NCBI RefSeq assembly: GCF_001874145.1 | Contig: NZ_MPCX01000008.1 | Location: 1 to 64,000 of the forward strand | Length of the DNA stretch: 64,000 nt | Direction of reading: 5' to 3' | Source: Lacinutrix sp. MedPE-SW | Lineage (GTDB): Bacteria > Bacteroidota > Bacteroidia > Flavobacteriales > Flavobacteriaceae | Shown here: positions 28,877 to 38,086 of the stretch, in pieces | Layout of the letters: every line of letters starts with the position of its first letter | Position numbering within the stretch: position 1 is the stretch's first letter | Translations under genes and position numbers: made by a program | The notes under the pieces: model-generated | Database searches by the model: none | Told to the model about the DNA's origin: nothing | The model's input: only the letters and a program-made list of their open reading frames with translations

Positions 28877-29704
28877 ATGAAATTTAAATTTTTAGCAATT
28901 GCATCACTCGTTTTAATTACAATTTCTTGTAAAGAAAACACAAAAGAAACTAAAGCTGAAATAGAAGAAACAATTGAAGAGCAAATAGTAGAAATTAAAG
29001 AAGTAAATCCTTTTACAGCTTCTATAGAACTAGCTCATAATAAAGAAGCGTTTAATAATACTCAAGCTATAAGTTATGATTTTAGCGTGAGTTTTGGAGG
29101 CAATAATAGGTTGACTGCAAAAATTACACAGCTTACAGATTTTTCTAAAATTAGAATAGACAAAAAAACGTGGACTAGTATTATTTACGATGGTAACGAA
29201 GTGTTTGTAAATTCTAGAAACGACGATTATAAAGGAGCACGTTTTGATATATTTACATGGCCTTACTTTATAAGTTTACCATATAAATTAAACGATAATG
29301 GTACACAATGGAGTAATGAAAAGAAAAATAAATGGGGAGACGCACAATTTGATAGTGCTAAATTAAGTTTTGATTCTGGAATAGGTGATACGCCAGACGA
29401 TTGGTATGTAGTGTATAAAAATCCAGAAACAAATGTTTTAGAAGGTGCAGCATATATTGTGAGCTTTGGTAAAGATTTAGAAAAGGCAGAAAGTGATCCT
29501 CACGCTATTAAATATTCAGATTTTGTAGAGGTTAACGGAGTGCCTTTTGCAACGAAATGGACATTTCATAATTGGAATGAAAAAGACGGTTACACAGACC
29601 AAATTGGAGAAGCAACAATTGAAAATATTAAGTTTTTAACTGTTAAAGATAGTATATTTAAAAAGTCTTCAATTTCTCAGGTAATTGAAAATCCAAATAA
29701 ATAA
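28877..29704 (+). CDS. DUF6503-like lipoprotein
   Basis: 275 residues. The lipobox LITISC puts the lipidated Cys near residue 19, followed by an acidic linker (ETKAEIEETIEEQ). The body starts NPFTASIELAHNKEAFNNTQAISYDF and includes WTSIIYDGNEVFVNSR and SGIGDTPDDWYVVYKNP, consistent with the family I recall as DUF6503, probably a lipocalin/LolA-like beta shell. It closes the GLPGLI/TonB operon, 18 bp after the receptor, with a terminator next. Confidence 0.75.
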   Translation: MKFKFLAIASLVLITISCKENTKETKAEIEETIEEQIVEIKEVNPFTASIELAHNKEAFNNTQAISYDFSVSFGGNNRLTAKITQLTDFSKIRIDKKTWTSIIYDGNEVFVNSRNDDYKGARFDIFTWPYFISLPYKLNDNGTQWSNEKKNKWGDAQFDSAKLSFDSGIGDTPDDWYVVYKNPETNVLEGAAYIVSFGKDLEKAESDPHAIKYSDFVEVNGVPFATKWTFHNWNEKDGYTDQIGEATIENIKFLTVKDSIFKKSSISQVIENPNK

Positions 29705-29708
29705 ACTT

Positions 29709-29735
29709 AAAAGCGACCAAATGGTCGCTTTTTTT
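29709..29735 (+). terminator. Terminator of the GLPGLI/TonB operon
   Basis: A 10-bp stem AAAAGCGACC / GGTCGCTTTT, loop AAAT, followed by a T run. Nearly the same stem-loop ends rlmN at 49474. Confidence 0.9.
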
Positions 29736-29762
29736 ATGTTTTATTATAAAAAAAAGATAATA

Positions 29763-29798
29763 AAAAAAGTCTATACTTTCGTATAGACTTTTTTGTTT
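29763..29798 (-). terminator. Terminator after tRNA-Tyr (minus strand)
   Basis: AAGTCTATAC and GTATAGACTT form a 10-bp stem with a 4-base loop, flanked by A and T runs, directly 3' of the minus-strand tRNA-Tyr. Confidence 0.88.
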
Positions 29799-29801
29799 TA
29801 G

Positions 29802-29883
<82 letters not shown>

Positions 29884-29943
29884 AAAAAGCGTTTGCAAAT
29901 ATAATATTGTTTCTCATACTCACAAACGATTTTTAAAGTATTT

Positions 29944-31203
29944 TTATGTTAAATCAAATTCTGCTTTAACTTTATCTACGTAATCTAATTTCTCCCAGGT
30001 AAATAGCTCAACATCTAGTGTGATATCATTTCCATTAGGTCTAGAAAAAGTTTTAGTTACAGTTTCATTTTTTCTACCCATATGCCCATAAGCAGCAGTT
30101 TCACTATACATTGGGTTGCGTAATTTTAAGCGAGATTCTATTGCTGCAGGACGCATGTCAAAAACTTTAGAAATCTTTTCGGCAATTTCTCCATCAGTCA
30201 TATTAAAAGGGCAAGTACCGTAAGTATCTACAAAAATTCCCATAGGTTCTACAACACCAATAGCGTAAGATACTTGTACTAAAATTTCTTCACAAACACC
30301 AGCGGCTACTAAGTTTTTTGCAATATGTCTTGTGGCATAAGCAGCACTTCTATCAACTTTACTTGGGTCTTTACCAGAAAAAGCACCACCACCATGAGCA
30401 CCTTTACCACCATAGGTATCTACAATAATTTTTCTACCTGTTAAACCTGTGTCACCATGTGGTCCACCAATAACAAATTTTCCAGTAGGATTAATGTGAT
30501 ATTTTATATCATCATTAAATAAAGCTTGTAAATGCTCTGGAAGTTTAGCTATAACTCTTGGAATTAAAATTTCAACAATATCTTTTCTAATTTTTTCAAG
30601 CATTACAGTATCACTAGAGTCAAAATCATCATGTTGTGTAGATACTACAATTGCATCAATACGTTGTGGTACATTATCATCACTATATTCAATAGTTACT
30701 TGACTTTTAGAATCTGGTCGTAAATAAGTAATGTCATTATTTTCACGACGTAATTCTGCTAATTCAATTAATATTTTGTGAGATAAATCTAATGCTAAAG
30801 GCATATAGTTTTCTGTTTCGCGAGTAGCATAACCAAACATCATGCCTTGATCTCCAGCACCTTGTTCTTCTTTACTATCACGGTCAACACCACGATTAAT
30901 ATCGTCACTTTGCTCATGTATTGCACTAAACACGCCACAAGAATTCCCATCAAACATATATTCGCTTTTAGTATAGCCAATTTTGTTTATAGTCTCTCTT
31001 ACAATTTTTTGTACATCTAAATATGTGTTAGATTTTACTTCACCTGCTAGTACTACTTGACCAGTGGTTACAAGCGTTTCGCAAGCAACTTTAGAGTCGG
31101 TATCGAATGCTAAAAAATTATCAATTAATGCATCACTTATTTGGTCTGCAACTTTATCTGGGTGTCCTTCAGACACACTTTCTGATGTAAATAAATACGC
31201 CAT
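29944..31203 (-). CDS. metK: S-adenosylmethionine synthetase
   Basis: 419 residues; makes SAM from methionine and ATP in the cytoplasm. Motifs: [15 protein letters not shown] at the start, [15 protein letters not shown] in the middle, and [16 protein letters not shown] near the end, all canonical. It is preceded on its own strand by a TATTTTTG promoter box and a SAM-II-like aptamer, so it is likely repressed by its own product. It lies back to back with the cysteine-biosynthesis genes. Confidence 0.97.
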   Translation of the reverse strand: MAYLFTSESVSEGHPDKVADQISDALIDNFLAFDTDSKVACETLVTTGQVVLAGEVKSNTYLDVQKIVRETINKIGYTKSEYMFDGNSCGVFSAIHEQSDDINRGVDRDSKEEQGAGDQGMMFGYATRETENYMPLALDLSHKILIELAELRRENNDITYLRPDSKSQVTIEYSDDNVPQRIDAIVVSTQHDDFDSSDTVMLEKIRKDIVEILIPRVIAKLPEHLQALFNDDIKYHINPTGKFVIGGPHGDTGLTGRKIIVDTYGGKGAHGGGAFSGKDPSKVDRSAAYATRHIAKNLVAAGVCEEILVQVSYAIGVVEPMGIFVDTYGTCPFNMTDGEIAEKISKVFDMRPAAIESRLKLRNPMYSETAAYGHMGRKNETVTKTFSRPNGNDITLDVELFTWEKLDYVDKVKAEFDLT

Positions 31204-31225
31204 AGTTTATTTTAAAATGTTTAAT

Positions 31226-31234
31226 GGATTTGAC
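31226..31234 (-). promoter_or_regulatory. Expression-platform segment complementary to the SAM aptamer
   Basis: On the minus strand GTCAAATCC (31234-31226) is perfectly complementary over 9 bases to GGATTTGAC inside the aptamer (31300-31292). Pairing of the two would exclude the ligand-bound fold. It is about 25 bases before the metK start, so switching could act on translation initiation. A small GACG/CGTC hairpin partly overlaps it and could compete. Confidence 0.5.
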
Positions 31235-31258
31235 GAGAGCGTCGAAGGAAGTTTACAC

Positions 31259-31308
31259 TGCCTTTAGCATTTTTTATTGAGGTTGCAATCAGTCAAATCC
31301 GTCCTCTA
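31259..31308 (-). promoter_or_regulatory. SAM-II-like riboswitch upstream of metK
   Basis: Minus-strand reading: P1 stem GAGG (31306-31303) with CCTC (31282-31279), loop with GATTTGACTGATTGCAA, then AATAAAAAATGCTAAAGG (31278-31261). The order GATTT...TTGCAA - stem - ATAAA...GCTAAA.GG matches the SAM-II (metA) aptamer pseudoknot core as I remember it. Placement before metK on the same strand supports it. It starts just after the predicted transcription start. Confidence 0.85.
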
Positions 31309-31319
31309 AATAATTTGTG

Positions 31320-31327
31320 CAAAAATA
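31320..31327 (-). promoter_or_regulatory. -7 promoter box of metK
   Basis: On the minus strand TATTTTTG fits TAnnTTTG, with transcription expected to start near 31313, a few bases before the SAM-II-like aptamer. No clear -33 TTG. Confidence 0.5.
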
Positions 31328-31491
31328 TAAAAATTATATGGATAGAGTATTTTTTTTGTTTTTTTTAAGATAAACTTAGGTTTTGACTTAGTTAGCTACA
31401 CTTTTTTAATAAATTGATAATTAATAGTATCTGCTTTTAAAACAAAATATTAAGCATTAATATTAGCCATTTTTAGATAATTAAAAATAAT

Positions 31492-31499
31492 TACATTTG
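31492..31499 (+). promoter_or_regulatory. -7 box immediately before the Rrf2 regulator
   Basis: TACATTTG is a perfect TAnnTTTG. The ATG follows after four bases (GTGGC region), so the transcript would be leaderless or nearly so. The downstream start is well supported by the family N-terminus. Confidence 0.5.
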
Positions 31500-31503
31500 T
31501 GGC

Positions 31504-31911
31504 ATGTTATCTAAAAAAACAAAATACGGAATTAAAGCTTTGGTATATTTAGCCAAGCAAGAAGTACGTGTGCCAGTTCAAATTGCTACAATTTCTAAAG
31601 CCGAAAATATCTCGCAAAAATTTTTAGAAAGCATTTTACTTACTTTAAAGAAAAAAGGAATTTTAGGTTCTAAAAAAGGAAAGTTAGGTGGTTACTACTT
31701 AGTTAAAGAACCAGAAACTGTTGCTATGTCAGAAGTTATGCGTGTACTTGAAGGACCAATTGCAATGGTGCCTTGTGTTAGTCTTAACTTTTATGAGCCT
31801 TGTGATGATTGCCCAGATGAAACAGTTTGTGCCGTGCATAACCTTATGGAAGAAGTGCGAGATAGCTCTCTTAAAATTTTTAATAACAAAACTTTAGCAG
31901 ATTTTATTTAA
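31504..31911 (+). CDS. Rrf2-family transcriptional regulator (CymR/IscR-like), probable cysteine regulon repressor
   Basis: 135 residues. The N-terminus MLSKKTKYGIKALVYLAK and the HTH with ISQKFLESILLTLKKKGIL, KGKLGGYYL are classical Rrf2. Four cysteines (91, 100, 103, 109 in PCVSLNFYEPCDDCPDETVC) resemble the Fe-S ligand loop of IscR-type members, with one Cys more. It is immediately upstream of the sulfate-assimilation operon, which carries a CymR-like operator, so it probably senses sulfur or cysteine status, perhaps through a cluster. The regulatory claim is inference from position. Confidence 0.88.
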   Translation: MLSKKTKYGIKALVYLAKQEVRVPVQIATISKAENISQKFLESILLTLKKKGILGSKKGKLGGYYLVKEPETVAMSEVMRVLEGPIAMVPCVSLNFYEPCDDCPDETVCAVHNLMEEVRDSSLKIFNNKTLADFI

Positions 31912-31918
31912 TAATCAC

Positions 31919-31949
31919 TTGTATTTACTAATATCAAATAATACATTTG
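31919..31949 (+). promoter_or_regulatory. Promoter of the sulfate-assimilation operon
   Basis: TTG at 31919-31921 (-33) and TACATTTG at 31942-31949 (-7), 20 bases apart, fit the Bacteroidota housekeeping promoter well. Start expected near 31956, about 45 bases before the first gene. Confidence 0.65.
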
Positions 31950-31963
31950 CATATTAGTCTACT

Positions 31964-31977
31964 ATTCCGATAGGGAT
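31964..31977 (+). promoter_or_regulatory. Candidate Rrf2/CymR-type operator
   Basis: ATTCCGATAGGGAT is an imperfect palindrome (ATTCC / GGAAT with one mismatch) and matches the ATTCCNAT core of Firmicute CymR sites as I recall them. It sits directly downstream of the predicted transcription start, an effective repressor position, and next to the Rrf2 gene. Confidence 0.5.
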
Positions 31978-32000
31978 TAAGTAGTAATTAAACTTTTATT

Positions 32001-32255
32001 ATGATAATAGATCTTTTTTACAAAGCCGAAAAGCAAAAACAAACTTCTAGTAAGAATGGCGAAAAAGTAAGTAGGAGTTTAATAAAAACCATTAGTTGGA
32101 GACTTATTGGAACTTTAGATACAATAGTGATTTCTTATCTAATAACAGGAACTTTAGAAATGGCATTTAGTATTGGTATGGTAGAATTATTTACCAAAAT
32201 GATATTGTACTTCTTTCATGAACGCGCTTGGAGTAAAATTAAATGGGGAAAGTAA
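32001..32255 (+). CDS. DUF2061 small membrane protein
   Basis: 84 residues with two hydrophobic helices (about 33-48 and 53-70). RSLIKTISWRLIGTLDTIVISYLITG and FHERAWSKIKWG are the family signature of DUF2061. It is the first gene of the cys operon. DUF2061 often occurs in sulfate-assimilation clusters of this phylum, so a transport or accessory role in sulfur uptake is inferred. Biochemistry unknown. Confidence 0.85.
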   Translation: MIIDLFYKAEKQKQTSSKNGEKVSRSLIKTISWRLIGTLDTIVISYLITGTLEMAFSIGMVELFTKMILYFFHERAWSKIKWGK

Positions 32256-32257
32256 AA

Positions 32258-32866
32258 ATGAATATAGAAGAAATAAATAATAGTTTAAAAAATAAAAGTC
32301 CCGAAGCTATTGTAAAATGGGCATTAGGTATCGCTAAAAAACCTGTTGTAACAACAAATTTTAGACCTTACGAAGCAGCAATTTTACATTTAGTTTCTAG
32401 TCAAAACAAAAATATTAATGTAATATGGTGTGATACAGGATATAATACGCCAAATACATATAGACATGCCCAAGAATTAATAAAAACTTTAAATTTAAAT
32501 ATAGATTTATATGTGCCTAAACAATCTACTGCACATCGCGATGTTGTTTTAGGCATACCAGATGTAAACCATCCAGATCACAAAATCTTTACAGAGCAAG
32601 TAAAACTTGAGCCTTTTAAACGCGCTTTTAAAGAGCAAAAACCAGATGTTTGGTTTACTAATTTACGTAAAGGGCAAACTGCTTTTAGAGATAGTATAGA
32701 CGTAGTTTCAAAAGATAAAAATGGTGTGATTAAAGTTAGCCCATTTTATCATTTTTCAGATGAGCAGTTAGATGTTTATTTATCAAAATATAATTTACCA
32801 AACGAACATAAATACTTTGATCCTACTAAAGTATTAGGAAACAGAGAATGTGGGCTTCATTCGTAA
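32258..32866 (+). CDS. cysH: Phosphoadenylylsulfate (PAPS/APS) reductase
   Basis: 202 residues from ATG 32258, three bases after the DUF2061 stop. An ATG at 32243 inside that gene would add five residues (MGKVK) and cannot be excluded. Reduces PAPS (or APS) to sulfite with thioredoxin. Visible: VTTNFRPYEAAILHL, IWCDTGYNTPNTYRHA, and the C-terminal catalytic ECGLH. The paired Cys-Cys and CxxC ligands of the Fe-S APS-reductase class are absent, so it should be the PAPS type. That would need an APS kinase, which this operon lacks. Confidence 0.88.
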   Translation: MNIEEINNSLKNKSPEAIVKWALGIAKKPVVTTNFRPYEAAILHLVSSQNKNINVIWCDTGYNTPNTYRHAQELIKTLNLNIDLYVPKQSTAHRDVVLGIPDVNHPDHKIFTEQVKLEPFKRAFKEQKPDVWFTNLRKGQTAFRDSIDVVSKDKNGVIKVSPFYHFSDEQLDVYLSKYNLPNEHKYFDPTKVLGNRECGLHS

Positions 32867-32885
32867 TTAATTTAAAATAAAAACA

Positions 32886-33776
32886 ATGACAATTAATCCC
32901 TTAGAAAGCGAATCAATATACATATTTAGAGAAGTAGCAGCTCAGTTTGAAAAACCTGTGTTACTTTTTTCAGGTGGTAAAGACTCTATTACTTTAGTAA
33001 GGTTAGCACAAAAAGCCTTTTATCCTGCAAAAATTCCTTTCCCATTATTGCATATTGATACGGGACATAATTTTCCAGAAACAATAGAGTTTAGAGATCG
33101 TTTGGCAAAAGAACTTGGGCTAGAACTTATTGTTAGACATGTTCAAGATGCTATAGATCAAGGTAAGGTAAAAGAAGAAGAAGGCCGTTATGCTAGTAGA
33201 AATAGCTTGCAAACAACCACACTTTTAGATGCTATTGAAGAATTTAAGTTTGATGCTTGCATTGGTGGCGCTAGACGAGATGAGGAAAAGGCAAGAGCTA
33301 AAGAACGTATATTTTCTGTTCGTGATGACTTTGGGCAATGGGATGAAAAAAACCAACGTCCAGAATTATTCGATATGCTTAACGGTGAAATAGAATTAGG
33401 GCAAAATGTACGTGTTTTTCCTATTTCTAATTGGACAGAATTAGATGTTTGGTCTTATATAGAAAGAGAAAACATAGAAATCCCTTCAATTTATTTTGCA
33501 CATACTAGAGCCACATTTTTAAGAGATGGATTAATCTGGTCTGCAGACGATGAGGTCGTATTTAGAGAAGAAGATGAAATTGTAGAAAACCGTATGGTAA
33601 GATTTAGAACCGTTGGTGATATGTCTTGTACAGCAGCTGTTCTATCTCAAGCTTCAACAATAAGTAAAGTTGTAGAAGAAATTAGAAATTCAACAATATC
33701 TGAGCGTGGTGCGAGAATTGACGATAAGCGAAGTGAGGCCGCAATGGAAAAACGAAAGCAAGTAGGTTACTTTTAA
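32886..33776 (+). CDS. cysD: Sulfate adenylyltransferase subunit 2
   Basis: 296 residues, the catalytic PP-loop ATPase subunit of the CysDN ATP sulfurylase. PP-loop LFSGGKDSITLVRLAQKAF near 27-45, then HIDTGHNFPETIEFRD, ARRDEEKARAKERIFS and WSYIERENIEIPSIYFAH, all typical. It follows cysH by 19 bp and precedes the GTPase subunit cysN by 77 bp. Confidence 0.96.
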   Translation: MTINPLESESIYIFREVAAQFEKPVLLFSGGKDSITLVRLAQKAFYPAKIPFPLLHIDTGHNFPETIEFRDRLAKELGLELIVRHVQDAIDQGKVKEEEGRYASRNSLQTTTLLDAIEEFKFDACIGGARRDEEKARAKERIFSVRDDFGQWDEKNQRPELFDMLNGEIELGQNVRVFPISNWTELDVWSYIERENIEIPSIYFAHTRATFLRDGLIWSADDEVVFREEDEIVENRMVRFRTVGDMSCTAAVLSQASTISKVVEEIRNSTISERGARIDDKRSEAAMEKRKQVGYF

Positions 33777-33853
33777 AACCGAAAAACCTTTAGATTAATT
33801 TAATTATCGAATTTCAAAAAAAAAGCTAAAATATTAGCTAATAGTCATAAAAA

Positions 33854-35101
33854 ATGGACGTATTAAAAATAGCAACAGCAGGAAGTGTAGATGATGGTAA
33901 AAGTACTTTAATTGGAAGATTATTATACGATACAAAATCTTTAACTACAGATAAATTAGAAGCAATTGAAACCAAAAGTAAAGCTTTAGGTTACGATTAT
34001 TTAGACTTTTCTTTAGCAACAGATGGTTTAGTTGCAGAAAGAGAACAAGGCATCACTATAGATGTTGCACATATTTATTTTTCTACACAAAAACGAAGCT
34101 ATATAATTGCAGATACTCCAGGTCATGTTGAGTATACACGAAACATGGTTACTGGTGCATCAACCTCTCAAGCTTCTATAATTTTAATTGATGCAAGAAA
34201 AGGAGTTATAGAGCAAACTAACAGACATTTTTTTATAAATAATTTATTGCGTATTAAAGATGTTGTTGTGGCAATAAATAAAATGGATTTGGTAGATTTT
34301 TCTGAAGACGTTTACAATAACATAAAAGCAGAATTTCAAGAATTAATGGCTAAACGCGATTATCAAGATCAAAAAATTACTTTTATTCCTGTTTCAGCTT
34401 TAAAAGGAGATAATGTTGTTGAAAAATCTAAAAATATGAGTTGGTATACAGGTGAAACCGTACTAAACCATTTAGAGAATTTAGATCAATCTGCAATTTA
34501 TAACTCAGGAACACCTCGATTTCCTGTACAATATGTAATTAGGCCAAAAACCGATGAATTTCATGATTTTAGAGGTTATGCAGGAAAAGTTTATGGTGGA
34601 GAATTTAATGTAGGTGATGAGGTCGTAATTTTACCATCTCAAACCACATCAAAAATTAAAGACATTTTATTTTACGATAAAAAACTACAAACAGCCCAAA
34701 GACGAACATCTGTTACCATTACACTTGAAGATGACGTTAACATTTCTCGTGGTGATATGATTGTAAAAGCAAACGATTTGCCTACCATAGATAAAGCATT
34801 TACAGCTACAGTTTCTTGGATGGATACTAACCAATTAAAACCTGGAAATAAATATATTTTACAGCATGGAGTTAATAAGGTTTTAGCAAAAGTAGCTGCA
34901 ATAGACCATAAAATTAATCCAGATTATTCAGGTAATGATAATAGCACAGAAGTTTTAGGTATAAATGATATTGCACAAGTTTCTTTTAAAACTAATAAGC
35001 CAATATTTTTTGATGCTTTTAAAGCGCATAGAACAAATGGGTCTTTTATTTTAATAGACACCTATTCAAAAAATACGGTTGGTGCAGGATTTATTCAATA
35101 A
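33854..35101 (+). CDS. cysN: Sulfate adenylyltransferase subunit 1 (GTPase)
   Basis: 415 residues, EF-Tu-like GTPase that drives APS synthesis. G1 GSVDDGKST at 10-18, GITIDVAH, DTPGHVEYTRNM and NKMDLVD follow in order, then beta-barrel domains 2 and 3. The protein ends at the GTPase length and carries no fused CysC APS kinase domain, unlike many CysNC proteins. With cysD it forms ATP sulfurylase. Confidence 0.96.
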   Translation: MDVLKIATAGSVDDGKSTLIGRLLYDTKSLTTDKLEAIETKSKALGYDYLDFSLATDGLVAEREQGITIDVAHIYFSTQKRSYIIADTPGHVEYTRNMVTGASTSQASIILIDARKGVIEQTNRHFFINNLLRIKDVVVAINKMDLVDFSEDVYNNIKAEFQELMAKRDYQDQKITFIPVSALKGDNVVEKSKNMSWYTGETVLNHLENLDQSAIYNSGTPRFPVQYVIRPKTDEFHDFRGYAGKVYGGEFNVGDEVVILPSQTTSKIKDILFYDKKLQTAQRRTSVTITLEDDVNISRGDMIVKANDLPTIDKAFTATVSWMDTNQLKPGNKYILQHGVNKVLAKVAAIDHKINPDYSGNDNSTEVLGINDIAQVSFKTNKPIFFDAFKAHRTNGSFILIDTYSKNTVGAGFIQ

Positions 35102-35260
35102 ATAATATAACATTTTAATATTTTAATTTTTCAAAAAAAAACAGTTTAGAAATAGATTTTTAAATCAATTTCGTAATGCTTTTTGTGTTAAATTCCTGTT
35201 ACTACTGTTTTATTTAATATAAAAATAGAGGTATTTTGTACGCTTAAATTAAGTTTTAAT

Positions 35261-36007
35261 ATGCAGGATACACTACAAATTCCTTTTAGATTTAAAGAAA
35301 CAGTTGAAGATTTAGCAAAAGAATTGTTTTATTGTGCGCTAGAAAATGCTGAAGCACAAGAGCAATTATTGGTTAACATAAAAGCACAATTTTTTTACGT
35401 CTCAAAAGCTTTAGATTGTGGGGTGTGTAATACAAAATGGAACCAATTTAAAGCAGGAGTAATTGCACTAAAACCCAAACTAATATTAGATGCTGAAGCA
35501 GCTTATAACTGTGATCCAGCAGCAAAAAGTATAAAAGAAGTGTACTTGGCCTATCCTGGTTTTTATGCTATAGCAATGTATCGATTAAGTCATATTTTAT
35601 GGCAATTAAATATTCCAATTTTACCACGAATGATTTCAGAATATGCTCATGGTATTACAGGAGCAGATATCCATCCAGGAGCAACTATTGGCGATTCATT
35701 TTTTATAGATCACGCAACCGGTGTTGTAATAGGTGAAACAGCAATAATTCATAATAATGTTATAATCTATCAAGGTGTAACTTTAGGAGGTATAAAAGTT
35801 GAAAAATCACTAAAGAATACAAAAAGGCACCCAACAATTAAAGACAATGTCACCATTTACGCAAATGCCACTATATTAGGTGGCGATGTCGTTATTGGTA
35901 AAGGTTCGGTAATTGGAGCAAACGTTTGGATAACTAAATCTATACCAGAAGATTCTTTAGTAACTTACAAATCAGATATTAAAATAACTAATAAATATAG
36001 TAGATGA
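35261..36007 (+). CDS. cysE: Serine acetyltransferase
   Basis: 248 residues; makes O-acetylserine for cysteine synthesis. An N-terminal helical domain (~1-130) precedes a left-handed beta-helix of hexapeptide repeats, [42 protein letters not shown] and [15 protein letters not shown]. The catalytic His/Asp pair is in the FIDHATG region. Ends in a four-base overlap with cysM (ATGA), so the two are translated together as a cysteine synthase pair. Confidence 0.93.
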   Translation: MQDTLQIPFRFKETVEDLAKELFYCALENAEAQEQLLVNIKAQFFYVSKALDCGVCNTKWNQFKAGVIALKPKLILDAEAAYNCDPAAKSIKEVYLAYPGFYAIAMYRLSHILWQLNIPILPRMISEYAHGITGADIHPGATIGDSFFIDHATGVVIGETAIIHNNVIIYQGVTLGGIKVEKSLKNTKRHPTIKDNVTIYANATILGGDVVIGKGSVIGANVWITKSIPEDSLVTYKSDIKITNKYSR

Positions 36008-36882
36008 GTATTTTAAAACAAATAGGAAATACACCGTTAGTAGAAGCTACTAATTTATTTTCGAAGCCTAACGTAAAATTATTTTTAAAATTAGAAGGTA
36101 ATAATCCTGGCGGAAGTGTTAAAGATAGACCAGCTTTTAATATGATTGCCGAAGCAATAAGACGTGGCGATATCGAAAAAGGAGGCCATATTGTTGAAGC
36201 TACAAGTGGTAATACAGGTATAGCTTTAGCATACGTTGCAAGTTTATTTGGTTTAAACATATCTTTGGTTATGCCAGAAAACTCTACTATAGAACGCGTA
36301 AAAACCATGCGTGCTTATGGAGCCGAAGTTATTTTAACAGATGCCGAAAAAGGTATCGAAGGTTCAAGAGATGTTGCGTTTAGTATGAGAGACGAAAAGG
36401 GATACTTATTATTAAATCAATTTGGAAATAACGATAATTGGAAAGCACATTATAAAACCACAGGACCAGAAATTTGGAAAGATACAAACGGTAAAGTTAC
36501 GCATTTTGTATCTGCAATGGGAACAACTGGAACTATAATGGGAAACTCTACTTTTTTAAAGGAACAAAACAAGAATATTCAAATTATAGGAGCCCAACCA
36601 GCAGATGGTTCTAGAATTCCAGGTATTCGTAAATGGTCACCAGGTTACTTACCTAGTATATTTGATGAATCAAAAGTAGATCAAATTATCGAAGTTAGCC
36701 AAAATGAAGCTATAGCTATGACTAAACGTTTAGCAAAAGAAGAAGGTATTCTAGCAGGAATGAGTAGCGGCGGATCTGTAGCTACAGCCTTGAAAGTTAT
36801 AGAAAACTTAGATAATGGAGTTGTTGTTGCTATTGTTTGCGATAGAGGTGATAGGTATTTATCTTCTACATTGTTTGATTAA
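36004..36882 (+). CDS. cysM: Cysteine synthase B (O-acetylserine sulfhydrylase)
   Basis: 292 residues, PLP enzyme. GNTPLVE at the start, the PLP lysine in [16 protein letters not shown] (EGNNP is the CysM rather than CysK form), the substrate loop ATSGNTG and MSSGGS near the C-terminus. Overlaps cysE by four bases. Its source of sulfide or thiosulfate is outside this window; no sulfite reductase is present here. Confidence 0.94.
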   Translation: MSILKQIGNTPLVEATNLFSKPNVKLFLKLEGNNPGGSVKDRPAFNMIAEAIRRGDIEKGGHIVEATSGNTGIALAYVASLFGLNISLVMPENSTIERVKTMRAYGAEVILTDAEKGIEGSRDVAFSMRDEKGYLLLNQFGNNDNWKAHYKTTGPEIWKDTNGKVTHFVSAMGTTGTIMGNSTFLKEQNKNIQIIGAQPADGSRIPGIRKWSPGYLPSIFDESKVDQIIEVSQNEAIAMTKRLAKEEGILAGMSSGGSVATALKVIENLDNGVVVAIVCDRGDRYLSSTLFD

Positions 36883-36936
36883 CCTAAATTTATTCACGCA
36901 AAAACGCTTACAGTAATTTAAAATATTTTATTTAGT

Positions 36937-36944
36937 TACATTTG
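36937..36944 (+). promoter_or_regulatory. -7 box before the PagL-like gene
   Basis: TACATTTG matches TAnnTTTG and lies 20 bases before the ATG at 36965, leaving a leader of roughly 13 bases. Confidence 0.5.
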
Positions 36945-36964
36945 CCTACTAATTCTCCAAAAAA

Positions 36965-38059
36965 ATGAAATACTATTTAGGTTGTTTTTTTATGCTTTAT
37001 TGTTTTACAGTAACTGCACAAGAAAAAACAAATCCGTTTACAATTGATGCTAATTATTTTTATGGTACTGTTTTAGAGCATAATCCAGATATCGCCCATT
37101 TAATTACAGATCATCCTACAGGAGTTATATTAGGTTTTAATCAAAAAACGTTTGGTAATAAAGCTTGGGAAAGTAGATATAACTATCCAGACTACGGCGC
37201 ATCTTTTATTTACCAGGATATGAAAAATTATCATTTAGGTGAAAATTACGGTTTGTATGCGCACTTTAATTTTTATTTTTTAAACCGAAATTTAAAATTT
37301 AGAATTGGTCAAGGTATTGCCTATGCTACTAATCCGTATGATAAAGTTGAAAACTTTAGAAACAATGCCTATGGTTCAGATTTATTAAGTTCAACGTACG
37401 TAATGTTGAATTATGATAAGCAAAACATTTTTAAAGGATTTGGTTTACAAGCAGGAATTTCAATTATACATTATTCTAATGCAAACTTTAAAGCACCTAA
37501 TAATTCAACAAATACATTTGCCTTTAATATAGGAGCAAATTACACTTTAGATTATGATAATCAACCAGACTATATAGCATCTACTGAAGATAAAAAATTC
37601 ACCGAAAAAATTAAATATAACATTGCATTTAGAGGTGGAGTTAATGAAAGTGATATTAACGATACTGGCCAATTTCCTTTTTATATTTTATCCTTTTATG
37701 CAGATAAACGTTTAAACAGAAAATCTTCGATACAAGTAGGAACAGATGTTTTCTTTTCAACATTTTTAAAAGAGCTTATAAAATTCTATTCAATAGCTTA
37801 CCCATTAAACAATGTTTCAGGAGATGAAGATTATAAGCGTGTTGGTGTATTTGTAGGCCATGAGTTATTTATTAATAAAATGTCTTTTATAACACAGTTA
37901 GGCTATTATGTTTATTATCCATACGATTTTGAAGGTCGTGTTTATAATAGAATAGGCTTAAAGCGTTATTTTGGAGATAAAATTTTTGGAGCAATTACAT
38001 TAAAATCTCATGGAGCAAAAGCAGAAGCTGTTGAGTTTGGTATAGGTGTAAGGTTGTAA
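36965..38059 (+). CDS. PagL-like acyloxyacyl hydrolase / lipid A deacylase-type outer-membrane protein
   Basis: 364 residues, signal peptide ending VTAQ. The body is an outer-membrane beta-barrel. The segment SIIHYSNANFKAPNNSTN carries the H-x-S-N pattern of the PagL active site, and flavobacterial proteins of this shape are commonly annotated acyloxyacyl hydrolase. Removal of an acyl chain from lipid A is therefore plausible but not proven. The barrel is about twice the size of PagL (extra strands in the C-terminal half). Followed by a DUF2807 lipoprotein. Confidence 0.7.
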   Translation: MKYYLGCFFMLYCFTVTAQEKTNPFTIDANYFYGTVLEHNPDIAHLITDHPTGVILGFNQKTFGNKAWESRYNYPDYGASFIYQDMKNYHLGENYGLYAHFNFYFLNRNLKFRIGQGIAYATNPYDKVENFRNNAYGSDLLSSTYVMLNYDKQNIFKGFGLQAGISIIHYSNANFKAPNNSTNTFAFNIGANYTLDYDNQPDYIASTEDKKFTEKIKYNIAFRGGVNESDINDTGQFPFYILSFYADKRLNRKSSIQVGTDVFFSTFLKELIKFYSIAYPLNNVSGDEDYKRVGVFVGHELFINKMSFITQLGYYVYYPYDFEGRVYNRIGLKRYFGDKIFGAITLKSHGAKAEAVEFGIGVRL

Positions 38060-38086
38060 TTAGTAGTAATTAGAAATCAAATTAAA

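Noticed and set aside
29944-31203. Classic SAM-I (S-box) riboswitch for metK
   Set aside because: The leader is too short and lacks the four-way junction; the SAM-II pattern fits instead.
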